Below are positions 37,983 to 50,090 of a stretch of DNA of 64,000 nucleotides, piece after piece. This DNA is from Porodaedalea pini (lineage: Eukaryota; Basidiomycota; Agaricomycetes; Hymenochaetales; Hymenochaetaceae), in contig NBAY01000019.1 of assembly GCA_002794775.1 (NCBI GenBank), forward strand, positions 62,001-126,000, in the 5' to 3' direction. The notes under the pieces are model-generated. The model was not told where the DNA came from. It was given only the letters and a program-made list of their open reading frames with translations, and did not search any database. Position 1 is the stretch's first letter, and each line of letters begins with the position of its first letter. Made by a program: the position numbers and the translations under genes.

Positions 37983-40085
37983 TGTCGAGTAGATGCACCT
38001 GTGAGGTTTACGGAGAGCATGGTGAGTAGACGACATCTCTTCTTCAGCCCCGCTCGATGTGCAAATTGAGAAAACACGCTCCACGTGATCAAAGGACGCG
38101 CGTGCATAGGCCACATGACTACGACGCGTCAATTAGGTCGGAGATCCAAAATGAAGTCTTCTCGAAGACTTCGCTCGCAGATGCAAATATTGATCTCGAT
38201 CCCCAATAGTACCAATACCGTTGTCACCTCCTACCATTCTCGCGTGCAGGTTGATCGAACTTGAGCGCTCTATAGCGCGCATAAAGGAACAGACCAGTAC
38301 AATATGCTAGCTTGTTTGTTATGCGGTGCAAAGTGATACGTAGACACGACCTAGTACATAAATCACTTCCACTACGTTACAACTGTTTATCTTTATCGAC
38401 AACAAGAATAGTTTAATTTATGTGGAAGCCCGAAGAAAATATCGAACGAGAAATGCAGAAGACGCTATAGAATACATACAATGCCAGCAAGTGATGCGCG
38501 AGAACAGGAACCCCGCCGTAGAACCCAGGAATACTCAAAATTTCCAGTCAGAGAACAAATTTGACTAGGCGGGAGGTTGTGGCTACGTTCCCTAAAAAAA
38601 CGCCCCTATCGGTTATCCACGTTCTAAGGCATCAGCGGAAGGGACAAAGTACCAGAACGATTCACCTATCTCCATTCCCCAAGTCGTTCCTCACTCCCTA
38701 AATTCTCTCAACCAACTCGAATGCTTCCGCATATCCACTCCCTCCCAATATCTGTCTTCAAACCTTGTTTCAAGTCCATGATCCTGCACGAACATATCAC
38801 ATACACGCACAAATCTCTGCAGAACCTAGACAACCGTGAAATTCAGTGGAGGGTCAGCTGCACCATTTATTTGACCCTACGTAACGTGTAACAGAAAGGC
38901 AGTTGCTAATGATTGGCCTCCAAATTAATAGAGTAATATTGCAAAAAAATCCCTCTACACAATTGAAGCCGGTGGCCCTGTTGATGGACATCTTGCACTT
39001 TTGGGGTGTCAAATTTACTTGAATCTGGCCTTTATTTCAATGAATTTCAGCTTCAGTAGTAGCTAGGTAATTAGATTATCTACGCGCAACGGTCGCATGC
39101 ACAAATTGCGGGCTGTGGTCCTCAAGACTAGTACTTGCAATTGGCAACTTCTGGCCAAGTAATGTGTAATGCAGATGCAGTTGCTGATGATCAAACTTTC
39201 CAGAAATGTCCTAGTGATGCTTGTCGGTCGTTTGCCTAGGTACAGACCAGTACAGTAATGCAATTCTATCGTATTCTGTTCAGTCTGATTCTAAATGGAG
39301 AATTCAACTTCTGTGCTCACCTCCCTCGCACCGCATCTGAAGCTTCGGTCTGCAAGGGCAATTCAAGACCTATTCAGTCAGACGACTGATTTTTTTTCCC
39401 GCATTTTAGTCTTATTCATACACCTGATAGTCAACAGGAATCACTAAGATAGTACTTGTGATGTAGTGCTACAACAGTACTACATAACGCCCAAAGTCAG
39501 ACATACGTACGATCGACGTTGCTTATGCAAGTCCAACTTACAATGTTACAAGCCGATTCTGTCTGACTGCTACTAGGAATACTTTTTCAGAAAAAGGCAT
39601 AGGACGGAATATCCAGCTTACTACTGTAGGCAAGAATAGCAAATTGAGACATTATTTCAGATTCCATCAAAATACCCTTTTGCAGTTTCGAACCAACATG
39701 GCTTCGGTACCCTGACAGTCGACTTTCCACAATATCATGAGGACACATGTGTGACCAGTCCGACATCGTGGTTCCCCACGCCTTACTGTAGTTCCAAATC
39801 CTTTTATACACCACTCTTTTTATGCAATCGACTTGAGTCTTTTACATCTACTCCCAAGGGCTTTGATCTTTTAGTCACTGTTTCAGACTCTGCATCCTGT
39901 TTCTGTCAGTCTCCTATATTTTCACATTGATTACTACCAGCAATAGTTTTCCTTAGGGTTCGGCACCAGTGCAGGCGCAATTTAACTTGGACCTTCTCAA
40001 TGTCGAGGGCTAAAGTCAGGACCCTGGTTTTTGAGAAGCAATGCAGGCCATTCCCATCTGTCCATCTGTGAGATCTCCCGAGCTC
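37983..40085. other. Intergenic region between duplicated units A and B
   Basis: No supported exon. The first 200 bp are the promoter of the TMEM70-like gene. The rest, 38200-40080, is AT-richer with scattered short frames and no terminal repeats that I could pair. Confidence 0.4.
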
Positions 40086-40089
40086 ACAC

Positions 40090-40640
40090 TTCTGACTATC
40101 ATGTCTTCGCCTATCGACAGCACAATCGATTCAGGGTTCGAACCCGACCCGCAGGTTTGTGCATATGCAGTGCCCTGAGGACCACGAATTCGTGTTCGAT
40201 TTGGTCATTGTTTTGCTGCGCCGCTCACCACCCAGTTCCCTGACCAGAATGAAACTGTGTTTCTGTAGATATTAGTACTTTATGAATTGTGTGGTATCAG
40301 CGAAGAACCCCAACAAACTAACCGTCAAAAGTACGTTGAGTTCAACTACCGATCGGAGAGTTATTAAAGTTGTCATGGTACTGAGCGTATCGACAACGAT
40401 ACAGACCTATCCGAGCTGCGCGGAAAACATCAAAGAGACTATGCTGATGATGCCTTTACCGTCCACTGGCGTGTTGCCAGCTTTGAGCCTTTGGCGTATT
40501 TTTCAAGATACACGCGACATCAATGATAGCCCTTGTTACCCCGATTTCTCCTCATACCTGCTCATTGCCCGGGTTCGACATCTCCGTACGCGTTGGAATG
40601 GCAGGAGCGCCCGAGCGCTGCCAATTGGATCAGCACTCCC
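40090..40640 (-). pseudogene. Relic of the APH-kinase 5' half (unit B)
   Basis: The plus strand around 40160-40270 matches the kinase gene at 31285-31400: TGCAGTGCCCTGAGGACCAC against TGCAGCGCTCTGAGGACCGC, then the TTCG(C/T)G(C/T)TCGATTTG stretch. Around 40515-40610 it matches the first coding exon and start region at 31660-31745. Frames are broken and the catalytic half is absent. It extends further into the kinase than the unit A relic. Confidence 0.7.
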
Positions 40641-40915
40641 GGCAGTGAAAAGTTCCCACTTACCAACAGAGATCACGTTACCACGACACGTTGTTTTTAA
40701 GTCGGAGCGCAAAACCAGCTTCAGAGAAAGAATGCTTTTAATTTAATTGGCAGAGAAACAGCTACACTGCCGATTCTTCTCGAGCGCAAGATGAGTTGAG
40801 AATCATGAGATCGTTAAGACTCGGATCCAGTCAATTCACCTGACTACACTTTCGCCTCGCTCAATAGTCTGACACAGGAAAAAGCTACAAAAAGCTAAAG
40901 AAACCAATTTTCATC

Positions 40916-43575
40916 TCAATAAGGGTACCTAAATCCTTTCTTCTTCTCCATCGCTTCTTCCAGCGTAATTCCTTCCAAGCGAGCAGCATCTTCGACGCGC
41001 TCACGATTCGTGCCTTTTAGCGCTCCAAGTTCATCCTCATCGAGCTTTTTATTCATGCATTTCAACATGCAGCGCATTACTGTACAAAATAATTTTCTCA
41101 GCTACAAAAGCCTTATAGTAAGCTCGAAAAGGACTTACCAAATGTGAGGAATGAACTAAACACAAGTGCTGCGATGCCTATCTCCATCGATTGATGGTAC
41201 TGTGGGCCCCATTTTGCCTTCCAAACGTATGAGCCGATCCTTTGAAAAAGTTTGAGCCTACTGCTATATTCACAGACCCTCTTTTTTAGTACGCACAAGT
41301 CTCCTGCACTACCGATGCCGTTGACGATACCGACAGCGGCAGCACGTTTTGCAGGCGGACGCGGGATAGTATTTGAGACCCATACGAGGATCAGAGCAAT
41401 GCCTGGCGATAGATGATTGATAATGGTCGAGAACATTTTGCAACTTACATACAAATTAACTTACTCGCGTGGCCACTCGCCAACAGAAATAAGGCGAAGT
41501 AGCGCCCACCGGTGGAAAATGTGGAGAGGGCAATAATGTAACCCACGATCACGCCCCACCACGGACTGCAGACATGGAAGAATCGCTCCCCAGTTTTATC
41601 TGTAGATGATTCAAATAATCACTAGCAAACCAGCGTCCGAGATATATACCCGCATGTAGCCCATTAAGGCAACCAACGGCGGCAGTGAAGATCCATGGAG
41701 GTCTGGTGAAGCAACGATACTTCAACGCCAAGCGCAAAAAGAATAGCCAAAACGTACGCAACAAGAAGCAAAGTGATCGTAGGATTAAATCCAAGCGTCG
41801 CTGTCAGACTGTGAGTAATGTTAGATCGTCTTTCCATACTCAGAGAGACTGAGTCGAATACTCGCGTAGGAAAGAAATTAGTGAAGGAAAGTCCCAGAAG
41901 GTCGCACAGCATTATAACGGAGAAAATAAGGACTTTGACGTCCTTGATTGCCATTTTGAAGCCCGACCACATTCTGAGAGAACCGTGAGGAAACGCAAGG
42001 CTGACGTTGTAAGAAAACTATCATTGCTCACGAATCCTGAGCAAGGTCCTCATCTGCTTCACCTGCATCTTCGGAAATACGCGTCTGAGCGAGTTGACGC
42101 TCCGCGTGAGACATCCAACGCGTGTTGCTCGGCTTTTTCATTCTAAGATAGGTCGAAGTCAGAGGAGGAAGCACCTACAAGGTCCGGAAGAGACCATCTG
42201 CGGATCGAGTTCAACGAATGTATGCTCTAGCATATTCCTTCTACAGTACTCACAGGGCAAAAATCCCAATAGCGATAGTAATAGCCCCCTGGAGAGTACG
42301 AGGAGTCAATCAATAGACGAAACAGTGGAAGAGAGTGAATAAAGCACCTCAATGAAGAACAACCTCCATCGATGCATATGGTGAGTGCGCGAAACAAAAC
42401 ACGAATAGTTTGGTATGCTTACCACCTCCAACCTCTGATTCCCTGCTTTCCTTCCATGTTTGCAAGGATACCGGCAGCCATCAGCTAGAAACCCTCCGTT
42501 ATCGGAACACGCTTCTGCTGAATATTCTAAGTGACTACCTACACTCCCGAATGCCTTCGAGCACATCACGCCAGCGATCACAATCGAGGTTCGAAACGTG
42601 AGCTCCTAAGAGTGAAGCGATGCGTAAAAAAGCCAACGCCTCTGAGCTTAATAATAGCACCCACCTTCCGGGTATACCATCGTGAAAGAAGATATACCAC
42701 GCCAGGGTAAAATGCACCCTATCAAAGAGCAAGAATCAGATCATTGGTAGTGTAATGTCTCCATTGACGGGGATGTACTTCAGGAAGGCCAATGAATATC
42801 CGGCAAGTGAGAATCCCAGCATAGTTGTGAGTAACCTGTTCAACGCGTCAGTCCAATACAGACAGTGTTCAGTTCTGGGAGTTCTTTGAAAAGAGCTTAC
42901 ACCGGACATTGCACATATTAGACCCCACGCAATGGCAGATACTCCAAAATACAGAGACGGTCTGCGTTGTGAGAATGTAGGTGAGCTGAACACCATTTAC
43001 CGGGTTTATCTCCTGGCTCTCTCAGCGTACCTCGAAACTCGGTTCAAGATCTTTGGATTAAACAATATCAGGCTTGTCTTCTGCGCTAGATGGCCTGACA
43101 GCTTACCATATTTGACGGAATTTGAGCCGTACAGTACAACGTGTAAAAAATAGCTACGATAGTATCGTACTGTGTGTCTGGACCGATATGCGCCATTGAG
43201 TAGGTCATACCGACAGCATATCAGATTCATACCTGACAGGCCCAGGTCCTGTTCGAGGCCCTTCAGTCGTGCTGTCGTGATAGCATCTCTCTACATGCAA
43301 ATGAGCGTCGATTAGTTCAAGCTGAATAACAAGCTTACGTCAATGTAGAGCATAAGGTACATGAGGACAATGGTCGGCATGAATCGCATGTCCAGCTTGC
43401 GCAAGAGGCGCTTCTCTGCGATAGCTCGCTCCTTCGAGTATGCGACAGCTGGACCCAGGGCTTCATCGACTTTCTCCTCGGATGCTTGCGACTTGCAGGA
43501 ATCTCCTGTGTTTTCACAAACTCCCTGAACGCTTTGCTCCTTAATAGACTTGTCGGAGTCCAGCCGTTTGTCCAT
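40916..43575 (-). CDS. MFS transporter copy B (DAL5/TNA1-type anion:cation symporter)
   Basis: A plasma-membrane importer of the allantoate/nicotinate permease group, split by many short introns. Start ATG 43575 (MDKRLDSDKSIKEQSVQ). The N-terminal tail ends KRLLRKLDMRFMPTIVL, then the first helix YLMLYIDV. The next exon RDAITTARLKGLEQDLGLSG is the family's RSNIGNA...GLSG segment. Then come YDTIVAIFYTLYCTAQIPSN, RPSLYFGVSAIAWGLICAMS, THNYAGILTCRIFIGLPE with GAFYPGVVYLLSRWYTRK, and ELTFRTSIVIAGVMCSKAFG. Later: NTRWMSHAERQLAQTRI, ERFFHVCSPWWGVIVGYIIA and IPRPPAKRAAAVGIVNGIG. The C-terminal tail is KKLDEDELGALKGTNRERV, ending at TGA 40916. I checked the N-terminal splice junctions and they join in phase; I found no lesion. 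Middle unit of the tandem triplication. Confidence 0.78.
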
Positions 43576-44214
43576 GGTGGTGAGGAGGAATGTAGGAGGC
43601 GCACAGTCGAAGCTGCACATATATGCAGTGGCCCACTGTAGCCTTACTCCCACAGCACTCGCGGAGAAGCAACAAGGGTTTGTTTCGATGCTGGTAGGCC
43701 TATTTCTTGTGACACCCGCTATTATAACGCTGACACAGTCCATCCTGAAAGTAGGTGAAATCTGGCCTATCATTCAAAAGTTACAGTAAACCAGAATGAA
43801 AAGTTCTGGCCTGAAATTTCATATTCTCAAATGTGAAAGCGTCAGAGTCGAAATGGCGGCTGCCACAAAGATACACTTTGAAGATCTCACACCTAACATA
43901 GGATACAAAGCACATGTCCTCATGACCCGGAAGTTCGTCAAGACCATAAAAGTAGAGACCTTCGAGTTATTTATTGCGGGCCTGGAGTGTAGACAACAGT
44001 TCGGTAAACTTACAGAAAGAGAAAGGCGAATCACTGTGTCTGCTATACCCACAAGTGGTCTGTCCGTACGAGCTTATTGTTGGCACATGAGGGTTTTCCC
44101 TTCCTGTTGCTCTCAGCTCGGGCGGCCTGATAACATTGTTCATCCGACTGAAGACGGAAGAATGCCCTCATATACATAGACTAGAGAACTTTAAGCATAA
44201 AATTAGCTCAATGG

Positions 44215-44460
44215 GGAGAAAGAGAATACCAGTATGCGTATCTTTGAATTCTTCCTTTTCCGCAGCACAATCCCACTCAAACTATTTTCATCCACGAAAC
44301 TATCAGCCGACGCAGAAGTCTCCCTCGTGAGTCCATCGTCTCAGCGAGCGCATCCCCTGAAGGTGTCCTCAAACCAGTCTCATTAATATTCCTTGTGAGC
44401 TCCCGTGACCCAGGGAGCGTCGTAAGGTAGAGGAAACATATACACAACGAGCTTGTCACG
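44215..44460 (-). pseudogene. Relic of the TMEM70-like 3' end (unit B)
   Basis: The plus strand at about 44235-44410 aligns with 37270-37450 of the intact gene, e.g. CCACGAAACTATCAGCCGAC against CCATGAAACTATCCATCGAC, and GAAGGTGTCCTCAAACCAGT against GAGGGTGTCTCCGAACCAAT. It is truncated and out of frame, with no promoter or 5' half. Confidence 0.7.
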
Positions 44461-44810
44461 TCAATGTCACAACCTTAAACCTTATCTTGTTTCCCCATTA
44501 GGAAGGACTCTTCCGGCAAAAATCATGAGGTCAAGAAAAACAAATTCCGAGGGGCAGCTCAAACATCAATGAAATTTGTAGTTTGGATGTCTACAGTATC
44601 TACAGTATATCAGCCATAATTCATGCCTACTACTAGTTCTCTACAGACTTCCGAGCCGGTTGTCTCAAAACAGTACGGTATAGCAGGTGGTAATTCATGA
44701 TAGACTCAGAGTAAAGCAACCTCGTTCCTGTCAAGCCACATATTTGAACTAAGCTCTCACTCGCTCAAGTCTCACACTAGAAAGAACAAAGAAACTACAT
44801 AATCTTCATC

Positions 44811-47493
44811 TCAATAAAGGTACCTAAATCCCTTCTTTCTATCCATCGCTTCTTCCAGTGTGATTCCTTCCAAGCGACCCGCGTGTTCGACGCGCTCGCG
44901 ATTCGCGTCTTTAAGCGCCCCACGTTCATCTTCATCGAGATTCTTATTCATGCGTTTCACCATGCAACGCATTACTGAACAAACCCACTTCTTTAGCTAT
45001 AATAACTTATCATAAGCTTCAAACGAGCTCACTGAATGCGAGGAATGAAGCAAACACGAGTGTTGCGATGCATATCTCCATCGATTGATGATACTGTGGG
45101 CCCCATTTTGCCTTCCAGACGTATGAGCCGATCCTTTAATATTATTGAGTCCTCTGTTACGCCCAGACACTCGTGATCTCTACATACAGAGTTCCTACGT
45201 TACCGATTCCGTTGACAATACCGATAGCGGCAGCGCGTTTTGCAGGTGGCCGCGGAATAGTATTTGAGACCCAAACGATGGTGATAGCAGCGTCTGGCGC
45301 AAAATTGGCGACAATAATCGAGGACCCTCTAAAACCTATACCTAAATTGACTTACTTGCATGGCCACTCGCCATAAGAAATAGGGCGAAGTAACGACCGC
45401 CCACGGAAAACGTGGAGAGTGCAATGATGTAGCCCACGATCGTGCCGCACAATAAATAGCAGATATGGAAGAACCGTTCTCCAGTTCGGTCTGTGGAATG
45501 TTCAGATGATGCTGGCGAAGCCACATCCAAGACGCGTACCGGCATGTAACGCGTTGAGACAACAAACAATAGTAGCCCAAATCCATGGAGGTCTAGTTAA
45601 GTAATGGGACGAACGCCATGCGCGAGATGAATAACTCGACTTACGCAGCCAGAAGCAAAGTAATTGTAGTGTTATACCCTAGCGTTGATGCCAAGCTGCA
45701 AGCGCCGTTATTGTCACTTTCGTCCTGAAGCTTATTGAAGCGCATGACTCACGTTGGGAAGAAAGAAACAGATGAAAGTCCCAGGAGCCGACTCAGCTCC
45801 ATAAGGGAGAAAATAAGAACTTTGACGTCCGTTATCGCCATCTTCAGGCCTGTCCACATTCTAGAGGAATCGTGCGGCAATGTGAGTCTAGCATAACAGT
45901 AATTCAATAAAATATTAACGTCGCTCACGAATCCTGAGCAACGTCCTCATCTGCTTCACCTGCATCTTCGGAGACACGCGCCTGAGCCAATCGCCGTTCA
46001 GCGGGTGTTATCCAACGTGTGTTGCTTGGCTTTTAAACTACTAAGACAAGTCAAAATTATTCGAGGAGAAACCACCCACAAGATCCGGAAGAGTCCACCT
46101 GTCGACCGAGGTCAGCAACTGTAGATCAGTGGGATATTCCATCGGGATACTCACAGCGACAAGATTCCGATAGCAATAGTGATTGCACCCTGGAAAGAAC
46201 AACACGTCACTTCACAAAATAGTTAAAGGGCGTGAAGAAGGTACCTCAATGAAGAATAACCTTCATTGACAGTAAATACCTCAAAGAAAACGTAAAAGGC
46301 ACGGCACGCCTACCATCTCCAACCTCTGATCCCCCGCTTCCCCTCCATATTCGAAAGAATCCCGGCCGCCATGAGCTAAAATAAGGGCCCTCACCATAAG
46401 AACCCGCTGACACCAGATAAGCCTACCTGGCCACTCACACTCCCAAATGCATTCGAGCACGTCATGCCGGAAAGTAAGATTGAGGTTCGGAAAGCCAGCT
46501 CCTACAGTAAGGAAACACATAGAGAACTCAGTATTCGAGAGATAGTTCGTTTATAATAGTGGGTATCACGTGCCTTCCGGGTATACCATCGCGAAAGAAG
46601 AAACACTGTGCCGGGATAGAACGCAGCCTGCCAAGGGAACGACAACCAGGACTTTAGCAGTGTAGTCTCTCCACTGACATGTACACACTTCCGGAAAGCC
46701 AATGAATATCCGGCAAGCGAGAATTCCAGCATAATTGTGCGTGATCTGTTCAATTCGTCAATCCAAGGCATTCAGAGTGCAACTCTTGGATGTTAGTTGA
46801 AAATGCTTACGCCAGTCATTGCGCTCGTCAGGCCCCAGGCCGTCACGCATAATCCTATATACAGTGACGGTCTGCAATATAGGGAGTGCAGGTAATGAGG
46901 ACGCCATTCATCTAGCTTTACACCTTCATTTCGCCTGCGCACCTCGCAAATTGGTTCAAGATCTGTTTAGCTAAATGATCAGGTCTGTCTTATGCATGGC
47001 TAATTTATCCGCTCACCGCATTGGACGGAAGTTGAGCAGTGCAGTACGATGCGTACAGAATGGCAACCACAGTATCGTACTGTATATCTGAACCGATGTT
47101 CACCATTCAGTGGTTTTCATCGACAGCCGCCATACCAGGAGTCATACCTGACAGGCCTATGTCCTGTTCAAGGCCCTTCAGGCGTGCTGTTGTGACAGCG
47201 GTTCTCTACGTGCGAATGAGCGTCGATGAGCTCAAGGTAACTCACAGGCTTACGTCAACGCCGTTCATGATGAAAATAAGAACGATGATCGGCATGAGTC
47301 GCATGTCCAGCTTGCGCAAGAGGCGCTTCTCTGCGGCAGCACGCTCTTTCGAGGATAAAAAGTCAGCTGTACCAGAGGGTTCATCGACTTTGTCATCGGA
47401 CGTGTGCGACTTGCAAGAATTGTCCGGGATGGCATAGACTTCACGATTGTTCTGCTCCGTAATAGACTTGTCAGGCTCGAGTCGTGCATCCAT
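44811..47493 (-). CDS. MFS transporter copy C (DAL5/TNA1-type anion:cation symporter)
   Basis: Same family and exon layout as copy B. Start ATG 47493 (MDARLEPDKSITEQNNRE). Segments in order: EKRLLRKLDMRLMPIIVLIF, ARLKGLEQDIGLSG, YDTVVAILYASYCTAQLPSN, PSLYIGLCVTAWGLTSAMTG, THNYAGILACRIFIGFPE, AAFYPGTVFLLSRWYTRK, ELAFRTSILLSGMTCSNAFG, ERFFHICYLLCGTIVGYIIA and the C-terminal tail ending near FRYLY at TGA 44811. The donor after SRWYTRK reads GC instead of the GT seen in A and B. GC-AG introns are used by fungi at low frequency, so this need not be a lesion. Otherwise I found no premature stop. The replacement of the WWG in the helix (CYLLCG) may alter transport. Confidence 0.7.
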
Positions 47494-47944
47494 GGTGGTA
47501 GGAAGGACGGACGCAAGAGACGTACAATCGTTCTTGCGCAGATAAGCAGTGGAAAATGGAGCGGCCTACCGCCACAGTATTTGCGAGAAGCATCAAAGGA
47601 TGGCCCGAGTGCCGTTACCTCGTGCAAAACTATCTGATCCCACGACCTATGAGACATCCGAAAAAAAAGGCTTCTCCGCCATTCTTCTAATTCGGAGGTG
47701 CTTGGGGTCGAAAATGTCTTTGATAAGCGTATGTGCGGAAAGGAAACGTGTAAGAGTTCATTCAATATCCAAAATCTTCAGACAGACTGTTCGTACACGC
47801 TTCTCGATAGGCCATGAGGAGTTTTCACAGTCTTGCTCTCAGTTAGAACTGGATAAAACAGGTCATCCGATCGAAGTCGGAAGAATCTCCTCCTGCACCA
47901 TCGAAGAACGTTAAGCAAAGTATCGGCACAAGGGGAAGGGAAAT

Positions 47945-48420
47945 GCCAATATGCGTACCCTCGAATTCTCACCTCTCCGCGTCCGATCCCTTCGTACCAT
48001 ACTCACTCCATGAGACTATCTGCCCAGAACGTTATCATGTGCGACCATCGTCTTAGTGGCTGTTCCTTCCGAGGTGACTTCGAACAGATTTCATTCACTT
48101 ACTGCAGATTCAAGGCTTCCGCGCGCTCGCACTTCGGAAAGGTTGCCGCATCTCCGTCAGGAGCGCTGATTCATAGACGATTGAAAAGCGCGAACGTAAA
48201 TAGAATGTGAACGTCTCGAGCTGCTGCTACAGGCTGTCAATCCCTTTACTTCCTTCTGCTAGACAGTACGAGTAGTCGTGAAACATGGCTGGGCACACCA
48301 CGAGTTGAGGGCAGTGAACAATGCATGAGTGCGCAGAGCTGTCTATGGGAGTGCAACTCGAGCGAAGAAGAGCAGGGAAGTTTCGATTACAAACATGAAA
48401 CTGTCAAGACAATAGACGTG
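47945..48420 (-). pseudogene. Relic of the TMEM70-like 3' half (unit C)
   Basis: The plus strand aligns with 37265-37720: TCCATGAGACTATCTGCCCA against TCCATGAAACTATCCATCGA. Further on, GAACGTCTCGAGCTG is identical in both. This copy extends further toward the 5' end of the gene than the unit B relic. It carries insertions, deletions and stops. Confidence 0.7.
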
Positions 48421-49234
48421 CCCGACATCAACTCGGTTAGCCTTCGGCTAGCCCATGTCGATCCTTGCAAAAGTCCTTGCAAAAGCTCTAAATACAGTAA
48501 ACTCCTTCAGCTGTTCTCTCCCCTCCTGCAGTCCCTAACCCGATTCTAATACTTATCTCAATAAAAGCCCTAAAAAATGCAGTTCTTTGGACTGCAGTAA
48601 AACTAGGTATCATCGGCTGAGACATACAGTTCAAGCTGATTCATTGAGAGTGTGTGTCGGCAACAATTGTCGTCAAGCTCCAAATGGGGTTTTGGCAGTC
48701 TCGCTAATCTGACATCGATCCTTGCGAAAGTGCTTGCAAAAGTGCTTGCGAAAGCTCTAAATACACTCTAATCGCAAGAGCCATGGACGTCAAGAAAAGT
48801 ATCATCAAGGGAGCGTTAGGTTCGTGCGAGAGGGTCATAGTAAATGATTGCTGGTGATACACGCGAGTCTGCATCTCGAATGAGCTAAGCTTGAAATCGA
48901 CATGGACGTGAATCAGACTGAATGCTTTGAGTGAAAATATATATATAGGGGGTTGAAGGCTAGAGGGACAAAGGATTTCTGTGGTTGATTTTATGAGCCC
49001 AAGAGGTCGTTGAAGACCACGGTGGATAGATATTTATGAGCTAGTTTCCAATGAAACATGTGTAGAATGAGTAGCAGAATCGGCAATCCCGAATATCCCA
49101 GCGGCAGCGGTTGAGGAGCACGAGGCAAGCTTTTTCAAGTGTAGAAAGTGTGCAGCGCCTAGTGGGGAATTTGGTTAGTTTAGATTAGATAAAGAGAGCG
49201 AGACTCCAGAAGGATGGTGAAAGCCATACGCCAT
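48421..49234. other. Spacer between the triplication and the transposon-rich part
   Basis: No gene seen. A short sequence containing CTTGCAAAAG/CTTGCGAAAG is repeated two or three times around 48467-48490 and 48722-48755, followed by CTCTAAATACA. This may be a local duplication. Confidence 0.4.
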
Positions 49235-49236
49235 TA

Positions 49237-50088
49237 CAGCCTTTTTCATAAGTCCTGCGACACGTGCATGTCACGTGAAATGAGCTGCGTCAGAGCCAAA
49301 GTGTCGAAAAATTAGAATGAATGCCTATTTTCTCTGTGAATTCTGCATAGAACTTGCTCATTAAGTACTCAAAAAAAAAAAGGCATGGTTCTCAGGAGAA
49401 GAAACATGTAAAATAGGGAGCAATAAATTGACTGTGTAGGTGGGTGGAGATCAAACAAGTGCAGCTAGTCTGTTCTCTCACCCATTTCCACTGAGATTCA
49501 AAAATTATGGCTCCCCTACATCTACCTGTAAAATTCTTTCCTGTGACTGTAAATTAAGTATATGACTATATCAACATCTCCTGCAAGTTTGAAGCCAATC
49601 CATTCAGTATTCATGGTGCAGCAGCAAGATTTGTGTTCTACTCTGCAAGACCTGTTGTGAGAAAAGGAGGGTGGAAAGAGCTTGAAGTGGAACACAAATC
49701 TTGCTGCTGCACCATGAATACTGAATGGATTGGCTTCAAACTTGCAGGAGATGTTGATATAGTCATATACTTAATTTACAGACACAGGAAAGAATTTTAT
49801 AGGTAGATGTAGGGGAGCCATAATTTTTGAATCTCAGTGGAAATGGGTGAGAGAACAGACTGGCTGCACTTGTTTGATCTCCACCCACCTACACAGTCAA
49901 TTTATTGCTCCCTATTTTACATATTTCTTCTCCTGAGAACCGTGCCTTTTTTTTGAGTACTTAATGAGCAGGTTCTGTGCAGAATTCACAGAGAAAATAG
50001 GCATTCATTCTAATTTTTCAACACTTTGGCTCTGACGTGGCTCACTTCACATGACATGCACATGTTGCAGGACTTATGAAAATGGCTG
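49237..50088. mobile_element. 852-bp palindromic foldback MITE, copy 1
   Basis: Two arms of about 400 bp are near-perfect reverse complements around a ~50-bp unpaired centre (about 49640-49690). The ends are CAGCC(A)TTTTTCATAAGTCC and GGACTTATGAAAATGGCTG, each flanked by TA (49235-49236; 50089-50090). There is no coding capacity. The same arm starts the Tc1-like element at 60534, so this element is probably mobilised by that type of transposase. The transcript would fold into one long hairpin. Confidence 0.88.
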
Positions 50089-50090
50089 TA

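Noticed and set aside
40125..40155. tRNA-like GGGTTCGAACCC motif
   Set aside because: No acceptor or anticodon stems pair around it, and the region aligns with the APH-kinase coding sequence, so the motif is coincidental.
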